A DNA stretch of 34,074 nucleotides from Actinophytocola xinjiangensis. GTDB taxonomy: Bacteria > Actinomycetota > Actinomycetes > Mycobacteriales > Pseudonocardiaceae. This document shows, piece by piece, positions 1-7,474 of this stretch. The stretch spans positions 1 through 34,074 of the forward strand of contig NZ_MSIF01000045.1 in the NCBI RefSeq assembly GCF_001921215.1, in the 5' to 3' direction. A program made the position numbers and the translations under genes. The first letter of the stretch is position 1. The number at the start of each line of letters is the position of its first letter. The notes under the pieces were generated by a model. That model had not been told where the DNA came from. It saw only the letters and a list, made by a program, of their open reading frames with translations, and ran no database searches.

Positions 1-273
1 GGACATCAGCAATCACATGATCAACGAGACCGTGCCCGCCCCATCAACTGGGTGATCGACTTTGCCGACCCCCTGCCACCCTCTCCGGGGGCACCCCTCA
101 GGCCCATTCTACTCGGGAAACAGGTTGTGAAGCCTTCTCCGGGCGCCGCCTGTGGACAACTCGAAGCACCCCACAACCCCACCGAACCACCCGGACCCGG
201 AACCACCAAAAAACCCCATCACCAGCGCTGATAGTTTTGCCTCGAACACAGGTAACGCGCAGCGGAGGGGTTC
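1..273. other. Non-coding region upstream of lysK
   Basis: I find no convincing gene here; the short open frame on the minus strand has no recognisable protein. A possible -10 element, TAGTTT (232-237), lies about 37 bases before the GTG start of lysK and would give a leader of roughly 30 bases carrying the ribosome site. No matching -35 was found, so the promoter is only a candidate. I saw no strong terminator hairpin. Confidence 0.35.
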
Positions 274-1941
274 GTGGTCGAGTCAGGGTTGAGCTGGGTC
301 CAACGTGCGGCGGACGCGGCGATCGAACACGCCACCCGCCGGGGCGACGGCCGGACCATCGTCTGCGCCTCCGGCGTCTCCCCGTCGGGTCCGATTCACC
401 TGGGCAACCTGCGCGAGGTGATGACCGCCCATTTCGTGGCCGAGGAGATCCGTTCGCGGGGCCGCGACGCGGTCCACCTGCACTCCTGGGACGACTACGA
501 CCGCTTCCGCAAGGTCCCGGCCGGCCTGGACGAGAGCCTGGCCGAGTACGTCGGCCGCCCGCTGGCGGCGGTGCCGGACCCGGACGGTGTGCACGACTCC
601 TACGCGTCCCGGTTCATCGCCGAGTTCAGTGCCTCGCTGGACCGGCTTGGGGTGCGGATGCGGGAGGTCCGCCAGTCCGAGCAGTACCCGGCGGGTGTCT
701 ACAACGCCGCGATCCGCCAGGCCATGGACCGGCGCGGTGACGTGTTCGACATTCTCGCGTCCTTCCAGACCGAGGGTCGCCACGACCAGCCGGTGGAGCA
801 GCGGCGCGCGGCCTACTACCCGTTCAAGCCGTACTGCCAGGTCTGCGGCAAGGACTTCACCACGGTCACCGGCTACGCCGGCACGGTGGTGGAGTACCGC
901 TGCCGCTTCGGGCACACCGGGAGCATGTCGCTGGCCGACGGCGAGCGGATCTCCGGGAAGCTGGTGTGGAAGGTCGACTGGCCGATGCGCTGGGTCCACG
1001 AGGGTGTGGACTTCGAGTCGGCCGGTGAGGACCACCACGCGCCGTCGAGCAGCGTCGCCTCGGGCACGGTGTTGATCAGGGAGATCTACGGCGGGACGGT
1101 GCCGCACTCGTTCCCGTACTCGTTCGTCGGGCTCGCCGGCGGTTCGAGCAAGATGTCCGGTTCGGCCGGTGGTGCGGCGATCCCCGCGACCGCGCTCGAC
1201 GTGCTCGAACCGGCGATCGTGCGCTGGCTCTACGTGCGCCGGCTGCCGTCCCAGTCGTTCACGATCGACCTGTCGCCGCGGGCGGTGCAGCGTCTGTACG
1301 ACGAGTGGGACCAGTTCGGTGAGCGCGCGGCGGTGGGGGAGTCGGGGGTGGACGCGCACCTGCACGAGGTGTGTGTGCGGACCTCGGCGGGTGAGATCGA
1401 GCACGCCCGGCTGCCGGTCTCGTTCCGCCTGCTGTCCTCGGCGGCCGACCTGACCCAGGCCAACACCGACCAGATCGAGCGCCTGGTGCGGCTGCACCTG
1501 GACAAGCCGGACGCCGCGCCGGGCCACGACGCGCTGCTCGCCGACCTCGAACCCCGCCTGACCTGCGCGATCAACTACGCGACGAAGCTGCTCACGCCGC
1601 AGGAGCGCACCACGGTGCGCACCGAGTTCAACCAGGACGCCTGGAACGACCTCGACGAGCAGACCCGGGCCGGTGTCCACCTGCTCGACCAGCACCTGGC
1701 CGACGACTGGACCCTCGACGGCCTGACGACTCTGGTCTACGGCGTGCCCAAGCAACTGCGGGGCCTGCCGCTGGACACCCCGCCGACCCCGGAGCTGAAG
1801 AAGGCCCAGCGCTCGTTCTTCGCCGCGCTCTACCGCCTGCTCTGTTCACGCGACACCGGCCCCCGCCTGCCGACGCTGCTGCTCTCGATCGGCCAGCAAC
1901 GGGTCCACACCCTGCTCGGCGGTGCCCCCACCACCGGGTGA
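274..1941 (+). CDS. lysK: Class I lysyl-tRNA synthetase
   Basis: Charges tRNA-Lys with lysine in the cytoplasm, using the class I (Rossmann) fold rather than the class II fold of LysS. The 555-residue length fits the family. The HIGH-type motif is read as IHLGN at about residues 41-45 and the KMSKS-type loop as KMSGSAG from K293; replacement of the second lysine is usual in class I LysRS. A Cys-rich insert begins at C188 (CxxC) with further Cys/His near residue 207, probably a zinc site. The GTG start at 274 follows a strong GGAGGGG ribosome site (263-270), which decides the start. It stands alone, 85 bases before the regulator downstream. Actinobacteria often carry this enzyme beside a class II LysS, so it is probably housekeeping; nothing ties it to the peptide cluster 12 kb away. 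Confidence 0.95.
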   Translation: MVESGLSWVQRAADAAIEHATRRGDGRTIVCASGVSPSGPIHLGNLREVMTAHFVAEEIRSRGRDAVHLHSWDDYDRFRKVPAGLDESLAEYVGRPLAAVPDPDGVHDSYASRFIAEFSASLDRLGVRMREVRQSEQYPAGVYNAAIRQAMDRRGDVFDILASFQTEGRHDQPVEQRRAAYYPFKPYCQVCGKDFTTVTGYAGTVVEYRCRFGHTGSMSLADGERISGKLVWKVDWPMRWVHEGVDFESAGEDHHAPSSSVASGTVLIREIYGGTVPHSFPYSFVGLAGGSSKMSGSAGGAAIPATALDVLEPAIVRWLYVRRLPSQSFTIDLSPRAVQRLYDEWDQFGERAAVGESGVDAHLHEVCVRTSAGEIEHARLPVSFRLLSSAADLTQANTDQIERLVRLHLDKPDAAPGHDALLADLEPRLTCAINYATKLLTPQERTTVRTEFNQDAWNDLDEQTRAGVHLLDQHLADDWTLDGLTTLVYGVPKQLRGLPLDTPPTPELKKAQRSFFAALYRLLCSRDTGPRLPTLLLSIGQQRVHTLLGGAPTTG

Positions 1942-2026
1942 GCGTGTGATGTAAGCGCCAGGAAAGTGGCGGAGGAGATCATGCTGATGGATCCCGCACC
2001 GTCGCGAGCACGAGGCAACGAAGCAC

Positions 2027-3547
2027 ATGTCATCAGCACAATTACGCCCTACCCACCTGGAGTTCCGGCTGCTCGGGGCGCTGGAACTGTCCATCGGGGG
2101 CGAACGGCACCCACTGGGCGGTTCGCGCCAGGAGAAGGTGCTCACCCTGCTGCTGCTCAACGGCAACCGGGTGGTGGCGACGACCACGATGGTCGACGCG
2201 CTCTGGGACGATCCGCCGGTGACCGGGCGGCGCCAGGTGCACAACGCGGTCGCGCGGATCCGCCAGATCCTCGGTGACCGGCGCGAGGTCATCACCACCG
2301 ACGGCCCCGGCTACCGCCTGCGGGTGGCCGACGACTACCGGTTCAGCAACGCGGTGGTCAGCGCCCGCCGGGAGGCGGCCGGCGGCTCGTGGCGGGCGGC
2401 GGCGCGGGCGGTCGCTGCCGGCCTGGAGCTGTGGCGGGGGCCGGCGCTCAACGGCGTGTCCGGGGCGATGTTCCTGGCCGCGGCGGCCAGGCTCGACGAG
2501 GAACGGATCGCCGCGCGGGAGCTGCTCACGGCGTGCCGCCTGGAAATGGGTGAGGCCGCGAGCCTGGTCCCCGAACTGACCGAGCTCATCGCCGAGCACC
2601 CGCTGCGGGAGAACCTGCGCCGCCAGCTGATGCTCGCGCTGTACCGCTCGGGCCGGCAGGCGGGGGCGCTGGAGCTCTACGAGCAGACCAGGGCGCTGTT
2701 GGCCGACGAACTGGGCCTGGTGCCCAGCCCCGACCTCGACCTGCTGCACCAGCGGGTGCTGCGCAACGACCCCGCGCTCGACCTGCCGGTCACCCGGTCG
2801 CCCGGCCCGGTGACCTCGGTGTTCGCCACCAGACCCAACTCGCTGCCGCGTGAGGCCGCCGACTTCGTCGGCCGGGCGGCGGAGCTGAAGCAGCTCCGGG
2901 CGGCGATGCCGGCCGCGATCGTGACCCTGGACGGCATGGCCGGGATCGGGAAGACCGCCCTCGCCGTGCGGCTGGCCCACCTGGTCGCCGGCCACTACCC
3001 CGACGGCCTGCTGTTCGTCGACCTCCACGGCTACACCGACGGGCGGGCACCGCTGAGCCCGGCGACCGCCCTGGACGTCCTGCTGCGCGGGCTCGGTGTG
3101 CCGGCGGACCAGGTGCCGGCCGATCTGACGGCGCGCGCCGACCGCTGGCGCTCACAGGTGGCCACCCGGCGGATACTGGTCGTGGTGGACAACGCCCGCG
3201 ACGCCGACCAGGTCCGCCCGCTGCTGCCGGGCGCGCCGGGCGCCGGGGTGATCGTCACCAGCCGCCGCAGGCTGGCCGCCTTCAACGTCTCCTACCGCCA
3301 GCTGAGCAGCCGCCAGCGCGCGTTGTGTGCCGAGGATCGCCGAGCCACACCGGTGCGACGAGGTGTCCTGGCATCCGAGGCACCGGCTGCCGGCCACCGT
3401 GCTGCCCTACCTGCCGGCGGTGCTGGCCGACCTGCCGCCGCCCGGCCGGCTCACCGTGATCGGCTGGTGAGCCCGGTCAGGCCGGCTGGTCGACCGGCGC
3501 GGCGGCCGGCTCGTCGGTCAGGTCGCGCAGCCGGCGCACCGCGCTGA
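2027..3547 (+). CDS. Truncated SARP/AfsR-family regulator with scrambled C-terminus
   Basis: Streptomyces antibiotic regulatory protein type. Residues about 8-95 form an OmpR-like winged helix (begins LEFRLLGALEL), residues about 100-250 a bacterial transcriptional activator domain (ends LLHQRVL), and from about 280 an NB-ARC ATPase starts with P-loop GMAGIGKT (K309). Family-like sequence stops near residue 420, just after VIVTSRRRLAA. The remaining about 85 residues are Arg/Pro/Ala-rich, out-of-frame sequence running over a NUDIX gene remnant and into the 3' end of the convergent MFS gene. AfsR-type proteins are normally 900-1000 residues and end in TPR repeats, all missing here. The DNA-binding and BTAD halves are intact, so it may still work as a short SARP, or be a decaying gene. 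Start: ATG 2027, with GAGG about 12 bases upstream. It could regulate the peptide cluster, but no binding sites were identified. Confidence 0.8.
   Translation: MSSAQLRPTHLEFRLLGALELSIGGERHPLGGSRQEKVLTLLLLNGNRVVATTTMVDALWDDPPVTGRRQVHNAVARIRQILGDRREVITTDGPGYRLRVADDYRFSNAVVSARREAAGGSWRAAARAVAAGLELWRGPALNGVSGAMFLAAAARLDEERIAARELLTACRLEMGEAASLVPELTELIAEHPLRENLRRQLMLALYRSGRQAGALELYEQTRALLADELGLVPSPDLDLLHQRVLRNDPALDLPVTRSPGPVTSVFATRPNSLPREAADFVGRAAELKQLRAAMPAAIVTLDGMAGIGKTALAVRLAHLVAGHYPDGLLFVDLHGYTDGRAPLSPATALDVLLRGLGVPADQVPADLTARADRWRSQVATRRILVVVDNARDADQVRPLLPGAPGAGVIVTSRRRLAAFNVSYRQLSSRQRALCAEDRRATPVRRGVLASEAPAAGHRAALPAGGAGRPAAARPAHRDRLVSPVRPAGRPARRPARRSGRAAGAPR
3306..3470 (+). pseudogene. C-terminal remnant of a NUDIX hydrolase
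   Basis: In the frame one base ahead of the SARP frame, translation after the stop at 3303-3305 gives a tail containing VPRIAEPHRCDEVSWHP, then LPATVLPYLPAVL, ending LTVIGW with TGA at 3468-3470. This pattern (EPHxC, a W-h-P segment, a helix, then a terminal GW) is the C-terminal end of many actinobacterial NUDIX hydrolases. The NUDIX box itself is absent, so only about 45 residues survive. The stop lies six bases from the stop of the convergent MFS gene, as an ordinary tail-to-tail pair would. I infer that a deletion joined the front of a SARP gene to the back of a NUDIX gene. Family assignment is by memory of the motif. Confidence 0.6.
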
Positions 3548-4703
3548 ACTGGAGCAGCGCGGGCGCGGCGAGCACGAGGACGCAGCACACCCACAGCGCG
3601 GTCCGGGTACCGAACGCGGTCCCCAACGCGCCGGCGGTCAGCGCGCCGAACGGGATCGCGCCCCAGGACACGAACCGGACGGTCGCCATCACCCTGGACA
3701 GCAGCTCCGGCGGGCTGGCGACCTGCCGGTGGGTCCTGGCGGCGATGGAGAACACCGCGACCCCGGCCCCGAACCCGATGTTGGCCAGCGCGAACACGAC
3801 CATCCCCGGCGCACCCGTGCCCACCGGCATGAACAGCGCGCACACCCCGCCGCCGGCGGTGGCCACCCGGCACGCGCGGGCGCTGCCCAGCCGGGTGATC
3901 ATCCTGGTCGCGACGGCCGCGCCGAGCAGGCTGCCGGCGCCGTCCGCGGCGATCAGCACACCGACCAGCGCCGGACCGGCCAGCAGGTCGCGCACCAGGA
4001 ACACCGGGATGAGCGCGAGCAGCGCGCCGGAGGCGAAGTTGACGGCGGTGGCGGTGAACAGACACGGCCGCATGACCGGGTGGCGCACCACGAACCGCCA
4101 GCCCTCGCGGATCTGCTCGGCCATCCTCGGCCGGTTCCCGGCGGCGGGCTGCTCGCCCCGGGGCAGTCCCCGCAGCAGCACCGCCGAGACGAGGAAGCTG
4201 ACCGCGTCGAGCAGCAGGGTCGGCACCGCGCCGAGCAGTTGGACCAGCAGGCCGCCAAGGCCGGGTCCGCCGAGCTGGGTCGTCGAGTGGGTCCCGGAGA
4301 CCAGGCTGTTGCGCGCGGTCAGTTCCTCGCGGCTGACGATCGAGGGCAGGAAGGTCGAGTTCCCGACGTCGAACACCACGTTGGCCAGGCTGATCAGCAG
4401 CGCCGCGACGACCAGGTGGGCGATGGTGAGCCGGTCGAACCACCAGGCGAGCGGGATCGACCCGATGGCCACCGCGCGGACCACGTCCATCACCACCTGG
4501 GTGGCGCGCAGCGGCAGCCGCAGCACGATCACCCCGGCCGGCAGGCCGATCAGCACCCACGCGAGGTAGGAGGCGGCGGTGATCAGGCTGATCTCGAACG
4601 CCGAGGCGTTCAGGGTGCTGACCGCCACCAGCGGCAGCGCCACCGCGGTGACCGAGGTGCCGAGGTTGCTGACCGTCATGGCCGTCCAGTAACGCCAGAA
4701 CAT
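3477..4703 (-). CDS. MFS transporter (MFS_3 / EntS-like exporter type)
   Basis: A 408-residue integral membrane protein with about 10-12 hydrophobic segments. It opens MFWRYWTAMTVSNLGTSVTA, the beginning typical of the MFS_3 group that includes enterobactin and macrolide exporters. The mid-protein loop (about residues 190-215) is Arg-rich. It probably exports a small hydrophobic compound or drug by proton antiport; the substrate is unknown. The ATG at 4703 follows a GGGGGGAG ribosome site on the minus strand. It is transcribed divergently from the HxlR-peroxiredoxin fusion, with a shared 72-base control region holding an inverted repeat, so the HxlR protein is the likely regulator. Its end converges on the broken SARP/NUDIX locus. 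It might serve the peptide cluster but sits 9 kb outside it. Confidence 0.88.
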   Translation of the reverse strand: MFWRYWTAMTVSNLGTSVTAVALPLVAVSTLNASAFEISLITAASYLAWVLIGLPAGVIVLRLPLRATQVVMDVVRAVAIGSIPLAWWFDRLTIAHLVVAALLISLANVVFDVGNSTFLPSIVSREELTARNSLVSGTHSTTQLGGPGLGGLLVQLLGAVPTLLLDAVSFLVSAVLLRGLPRGEQPAAGNRPRMAEQIREGWRFVVRHPVMRPCLFTATAVNFASGALLALIPVFLVRDLLAGPALVGVLIAADGAGSLLGAAVATRMITRLGSARACRVATAGGGVCALFMPVGTGAPGMVVFALANIGFGAGVAVFSIAARTHRQVASPPELLSRVMATVRFVSWGAIPFGALTAGALGTAFGTRTALWVCCVLVLAAPALLQFSAVRRLRDLTDEPAAAPVDQPA

Positions 4704-4724
4704 TCGGCTCTCCCCCCAGTAGGC

Positions 4725-4751
4725 GAGTTAGTTTACAATCGGAACTCACTC
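4725..4751. promoter_or_regulatory. Inverted repeat, candidate HxlR operator
   Basis: GAGTTAGTTT (4725-4734) and GAACTCACTC (4742-4751) are inverted copies matching at 8 of 10 positions, separated by 7 bases. The repeat lies between the divergent MFS and HxlR-fusion genes and overlaps putative -10 elements in both directions. HxlR proteins bind as dimers to such dyads, usually next to their own genes. Direct evidence is only the symmetry and position. Confidence 0.55.
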
Positions 4752-4760
4752 GTTGGTCAA
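4732..4760 (-). promoter_or_regulatory. Candidate promoter of the MFS gene
   Basis: On the minus strand a -35-like TTGACC (4760-4755) is followed 17 bases later by TGTAAA (4737-4732). A start about 7 bases on would leave a short leader with the GGGGGGAG ribosome site before ATG 4703. The element overlaps the inverted repeat at 4725-4751, so a repressor bound there would block it. On the plus strand the same stretch contains TACAAT (4734-4739), a good -10 for the divergent hxlR-type gene, although no -35 stands out. Confidence 0.45.
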
Positions 4761-4775
4761 GGTTTCGGGGACGGC

Positions 4776-5648
4776 ATGAGGCATCGCGAGCTGGCCGAGG
4801 CGGACTGTGCGATCGCCCAGGCCCTCGGCGTGGTGGGCGACTGGTGGACGCTGCTGATCGTGCGGGACATCGCCGGCGGCACCACCCGCTTCGACGCCCT
4901 GCGCGACGAACTGGACATCAGCCGCAAGACCCTGGCCGAACGGCTCAAGGCGCTCACGGCGGCGGGCGTGCTCACCCGGGTCGCCTACTCGCGGCACCCG
5001 CCGCGCCACGAGTACCACCTGACCGACAGCGGCCGGGGCCTGCTGCCGGTCCTGGTCGCCCTCCAGGACTGGGGAACCCGGTTCGTGGGCGGCGACGGGT
5101 CGCTGACCGGGTCCAGTGCCCCGACCTCGACCGAGACACGGCGGGTGCACGCGCTGGTCGGCCGGACCCTCCCGGAGATCGCCCTGCGGTCGGACACCGG
5201 CACCCCGGTCGACCCCGCGCCGGGATCCTGGACGGTGCTCTACGCGTTCCCCGGTGCCTTCGCCCCGGGCACCAACCCGTTCCCGCCCGACTGGAGCGAC
5301 ATCCCCGGCGCGACCGGCTGCACCCTGGAGTCGACGACCTACCGCGACCGGCACGCCGAGTTCGACCGGCTGGGGGTGGCGGTGCACGGGCTGAGCACCC
5401 AGCGGCCCGACCAACTGCGGGCCTTCTCCGAGCACGCGTCCCTGCCCTTCCCGCTGCTCTCCGACGAGGACCTGAGGCTGACCGCCGCGCTGCGGCTGCC
5501 CACGTTCCGGGCGGGTGGCGTCGACCGGATCAAGCGGCTGACCCTGGTCCTCGACCCGGCCAGGACCGTTCGGGCCGTCCAGTTCCCGGTCCCCGACCCC
5601 GCCGGCTCGGTCGAGGACTCGCTGGCCACCGTCGCGTCCCTGAGCTGA
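4776..5648 (+). CDS. HxlR-family regulator fused to a peroxiredoxin-like domain
   Basis: A 290-residue two-domain protein. Residues 1-105 are an HxlR winged helix (core CAIAQALGVVGDWWTLLIVR, then FDALRDELDISRKTLAERL). Residues about 125-290 are an AhpC/TSA thioredoxin-fold domain: LVGRTLPEIALRSD, the strand WTVLYAFPG, then IPGATGCT with the presumed peroxidatic Cys at C182, followed by HGLSTQ and FPLLSDEDL. The related stand-alone peroxiredoxins I recall carry a second Cys five or so residues after the first; here that stretch reads TLEST, so a 1-Cys mechanism or pure sensing is likely. I chose ATG 4776; the frame stays open far upstream, but that part overlaps the opposing MFS gene. It probably represses itself and the MFS gene through the repeat at 4725-4751, with peroxide or electrophile state read by the fused domain (inference). 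Confidence 0.85.
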   Translation: MRHRELAEADCAIAQALGVVGDWWTLLIVRDIAGGTTRFDALRDELDISRKTLAERLKALTAAGVLTRVAYSRHPPRHEYHLTDSGRGLLPVLVALQDWGTRFVGGDGSLTGSSAPTSTETRRVHALVGRTLPEIALRSDTGTPVDPAPGSWTVLYAFPGAFAPGTNPFPPDWSDIPGATGCTLESTTYRDRHAEFDRLGVAVHGLSTQRPDQLRAFSEHASLPFPLLSDEDLRLTAALRLPTFRAGGVDRIKRLTLVLDPARTVRAVQFPVPDPAGSVEDSLATVASLS

Positions 5649-5650
5649 CC

Positions 5651-5687
5651 CGCCGGTGAGCGAAATGCCCGGTTACCCTCACCGGCG
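5651..5687. promoter_or_regulatory. Perfect 10-bp inverted repeat at the padR start
   Basis: CGCCGGTGAG (5651-5660) and CTCACCGGCG (5678-5687) are exact reverse complements with 17 bases between. The right arm ends on the first base of the PadR start codon and overlaps a -10-like TACCCT (5674-5679). It is therefore a good candidate autoregulatory operator. The left arm begins two bases after the stop of the upstream gene, so the structure could also act as a hairpin terminator for that gene, though no T-run follows. Confidence 0.6.
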
Positions 5688-6193
5688 TGGAGTGGTCGTT
5701 GCCGGAGTGGACGGTGCTGGGCGTGGTGCGGGAGCGCCCGGCGCACGGGTTCGCCATCGCGGCGTTGACCGCCAGGGGCGGGGAACTGGGCCAGGTCTGG
5801 CAGATGCCCCGGCCGGTCGTCTACCGGGCACTGTCCCGCCTGGCCGAGGCGGGCCTGGTCGAACCGGCCGAGGTCGAGTCCGAGGGCGGCCCGCCCCGCA
5901 CCGTCTACGCGATCACCCCCACCGGCCGCGCGGCGGTCGACGAGTGGCTGGCCACCCCGGTGGCCCACGTCCGTGAGCTGCGCTCGCACCTGCTGATGAA
6001 GCTGGCCCTGCTGGACCGGCGGGGCCTGCCGGTCGAACCGCTGGTCACCGTTCAGCGAGCGGCCCTGGAACCGGTCCTGGCCGCACTGGCCGACGAACGG
6101 GAACACGCCGAGGGCTTCCCCTCGGTCCTGCTGACCTGGCGACACGGCAACGTCGCCGCCGCCCTCCACTTCCTTGACGGCCTGCTCGGCTGA
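5687..6193 (+). CDS. PadR-family transcriptional regulator
   Basis: A 168-residue protein. Its N-terminal PadR winged helix runs from about residue 5 to 85 (WTVLGVVRERPAHGFAIA, then RPVVYRALSRLAEAGLVE, and the wing RTVYAITPTGRAAVDEWL). The rest is a helical C-terminal domain (about residues 95-165) of the kind used for dimerisation. PadR proteins usually repress a transporter or detoxification gene next door; no such partner is adjacent here, the closest being the HxlR-peroxiredoxin gene 38 bases upstream and the molybdate genes downstream. The GTG at 5687 has no ribosome site, but a -10-like TACCCT ends 8 bases before it, so the mRNA is probably leaderless. The inverted repeat at 5651-5687 suggests autoregulation. 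The inducing ligand is unknown. Confidence 0.88.
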   Translation: MEWSLPEWTVLGVVRERPAHGFAIAALTARGGELGQVWQMPRPVVYRALSRLAEAGLVEPAEVESEGGPPRTVYAITPTGRAAVDEWLATPVAHVRELRSHLLMKLALLDRRGLPVEPLVTVQRAALEPVLAALADEREHAEGFPSVLLTWRHGNVAAALHFLDGLLG

Positions 6194-6217
6194 GTCCGGC
6201 TCGCCCACCACAGTCGC

Positions 6218-6266
6218 GTTCGCGGCATCACAGACCGGTTGAAGTCCGTGTTCGCGGGGTTAGACT
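6218..6266 (+). promoter_or_regulatory. Promoter and direct repeats upstream of the mop gene
   Basis: A -35-like TTGAAG (6239-6244) and a -10-like TAGACT (6261-6266) are 16 bases apart, and the ATG of the next gene begins 8 bases after the -10, which implies a leaderless transcript. Two exact copies of GTTCGCGG (6218-6225 and 6250-6257) lie 32 bases apart, about three helical turns. One copy is upstream of the -35 and one between -35 and -10, as expected for a regulator that binds both and blocks the promoter. Confidence 0.45.
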
Positions 6267-6273
6267 CCCAGGC

Positions 6274-6672
6274 ATGCCGAAAGTGCGGATCAGTGAGGCG
6301 GCCGACCTGTTGGGGGTCAGCGACGACACCGTGCGTCGCTGGGTCGACCAGGGCCGCCTCCCGGTGGTGCAGGGGGACAACAACCGCAAGGCCATCGAGG
6401 GCCACGAGCTGGCCGCGTTCCTGATCCGCCAGGCGGAGGCGCCGGACCCGGGCGTGACCGTCGCCCGGTCCGCGCGCAACCAGATGAAGGGGATCGTCAC
6501 CCGAGTGGTGAAGGACGGGGTGATGGCGCAGGTTGAGATGCAGGCCGGGGCCTTCCGGATCGTCTCGCTGATGAGCCGGGAGGCCGCGGACGAGCTCGGC
6601 CTGGAGGTCGGCAGCATCGCCGTCGCCTCGATCAAGTCCACCCACGTCGTCGTCGAGATCCCGGAGGGCTGA
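6274..6672 (+). CDS. Molybdate-responsive regulator: HTH plus Mop/TOBE domain
   Basis: A 132-residue protein. The first about 55 residues form a MerR/excisionase-type helix-turn-helix (ISEAADLLGVSDDTVRRWVD). Residues about 64-130 form a Mop/TOBE molybdate-binding domain (SARNQMKGIVTRVVKDGVMA, then LGLEVGSIAVASIKSTHVVV). Mop domains bind molybdate or tungstate as oligomers. The fusion suggests a metal-sensing DNA-binding protein controlling the modABC genes that follow: modA starts one base after its stop. In actinobacteria this arrangement takes the place of the longer ModE of proteobacteria. The start codon follows a leaderless-type promoter. DNA binding at the GTTCGCGG repeats is an inference. 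Confidence 0.88.
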   Translation: MPKVRISEAADLLGVSDDTVRRWVDQGRLPVVQGDNNRKAIEGHELAAFLIRQAEAPDPGVTVARSARNQMKGIVTRVVKDGVMAQVEMQAGAFRIVSLMSREAADELGLEVGSIAVASIKSTHVVVEIPEG

Positions 6673-6673
6673 G

Positions 6674-7474
6674 ATGTCGCGTTTCGTCCCTGTCCTCGCG
6701 GTGGTCGCCGCGCTGGCCGTCGCCGGCTGCAGCTCCAGCGACCCCGGCGCGTCCGACGGCGAGAGCACCGGCACGTCCGGGCCGGCGGCGCCGGAGGTCA
6801 CCGGTGACCTCACCGTGTTCGCCGCCGCGTCACTGACCGAGACGTTCACCGAGCTGGGCGAGAACTTCGAGGCCGCCAACCCGGAGGTGAGCGTCACCTT
6901 CAACTTCGCCGGCAGCTCCGCGCTCGCCAAGCAGATCAACGAGGGCGCGCCGGCCGACGTGTTCGCCTCCGCCGCGCCGAGGAACATGACCGAGACGACC
7001 GACACCGGCGCCGTCACCGCCGACCCGGTCACCTTCGTGACCAACACGCTGGAGATCGCCGTCCCGGCCGGCAACCCGGCGGGCGTCACGGGCCTGGCCG
7101 ACTTCGGCAAGGAGGACCTGAAGATCGGCCTGTGCGCCGAGCAGGTCCCCTGCGGCGCCGCGTCGAAGAAGGTCTTCGAGGCCGCCGGTGTCACCCCGGC
7201 GCCGGACACCCTCGAACAGGACGTCAAGGCCGTGCTGACGAAGGTCTCGCTCGGCGAGGTCGACGCCGCCCTGGTCTACCGGACCGACGTGAAGGCCGCC
7301 GGCGACAAGGTCGAGGGCATCGAGTTCCCCGAGTCGGCCGACGCCGTCAACGACTACCCGATCGCGCCGTGCGCGCAGGCTCCCAACCCGCAGGCCGCGC
7401 AGGCGTTCATCGACTACGTGCTCTCCCAGGAGGGGCAGGCCGTGCTGACCGAGGCGGGCTTCGGGACTCCATGA
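6674..7474 (+). CDS. modA: Molybdate ABC transporter, substrate-binding lipoprotein
   Basis: Captures molybdate (or tungstate) outside the membrane and delivers it to ModBC. The 266-residue precursor starts with a lipoprotein signal peptide (MSRFVPVLAVVAALAVAGC) with the lipidated Cys at residue 19, then a Ser/Gly/Asp-rich linker. The ModA fold follows from DLTVFAAASLTETFTELG, with FNFAGSSALAKQINEGAPAD carrying Ser residues typical of the oxyanion site, and the late motif LVYRTDVKAAGDKVEGIEFP. Length is normal. The ATG lies one base after the stop of the Mop regulator, with GGAGGG just before it, and the end overlaps modB by four bases (ATGA), so the four genes form one operon. Confidence 0.95.
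   Translation: MSRFVPVLAVVAALAVAGCSSSDPGASDGESTGTSGPAAPEVTGDLTVFAAASLTETFTELGENFEAANPEVSVTFNFAGSSALAKQINEGAPADVFASAAPRNMTETTDTGAVTADPVTFVTNTLEIAVPAGNPAGVTGLADFGKEDLKIGLCAEQVPCGAASKKVFEAAGVTPAPDTLEQDVKAVLTKVSLGEVDAALVYRTDVKAAGDKVEGIEFPESADAVNDYPIAPCAQAPNPQAAQAFIDYVLSQEGQAVLTEAGFGTP

Noticed and set aside
274-1941. Class I LysRS as a self-resistance copy for the peptide cluster
   Set aside because: It is 12 kb from the cluster, separated by ordinary flank genes such as modABC, and this enzyme is common in actinobacteria. A resistance role would need evidence of a second LysRS and of a LysRS-targeting product.
3729-4775. Long N-terminal extension of the HxlR-peroxiredoxin protein
   Set aside because: The frame is open but overlaps the MFS gene on the other strand and has low-complexity composition; ATG 4776 begins the HxlR fold exactly.
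7132-7470. N-terminal extension of ModB
   Set aside because: Overlaps modA out of frame and is Arg-rich without a membrane segment; ATG 7471 with the ATGA overlap is the normal start.
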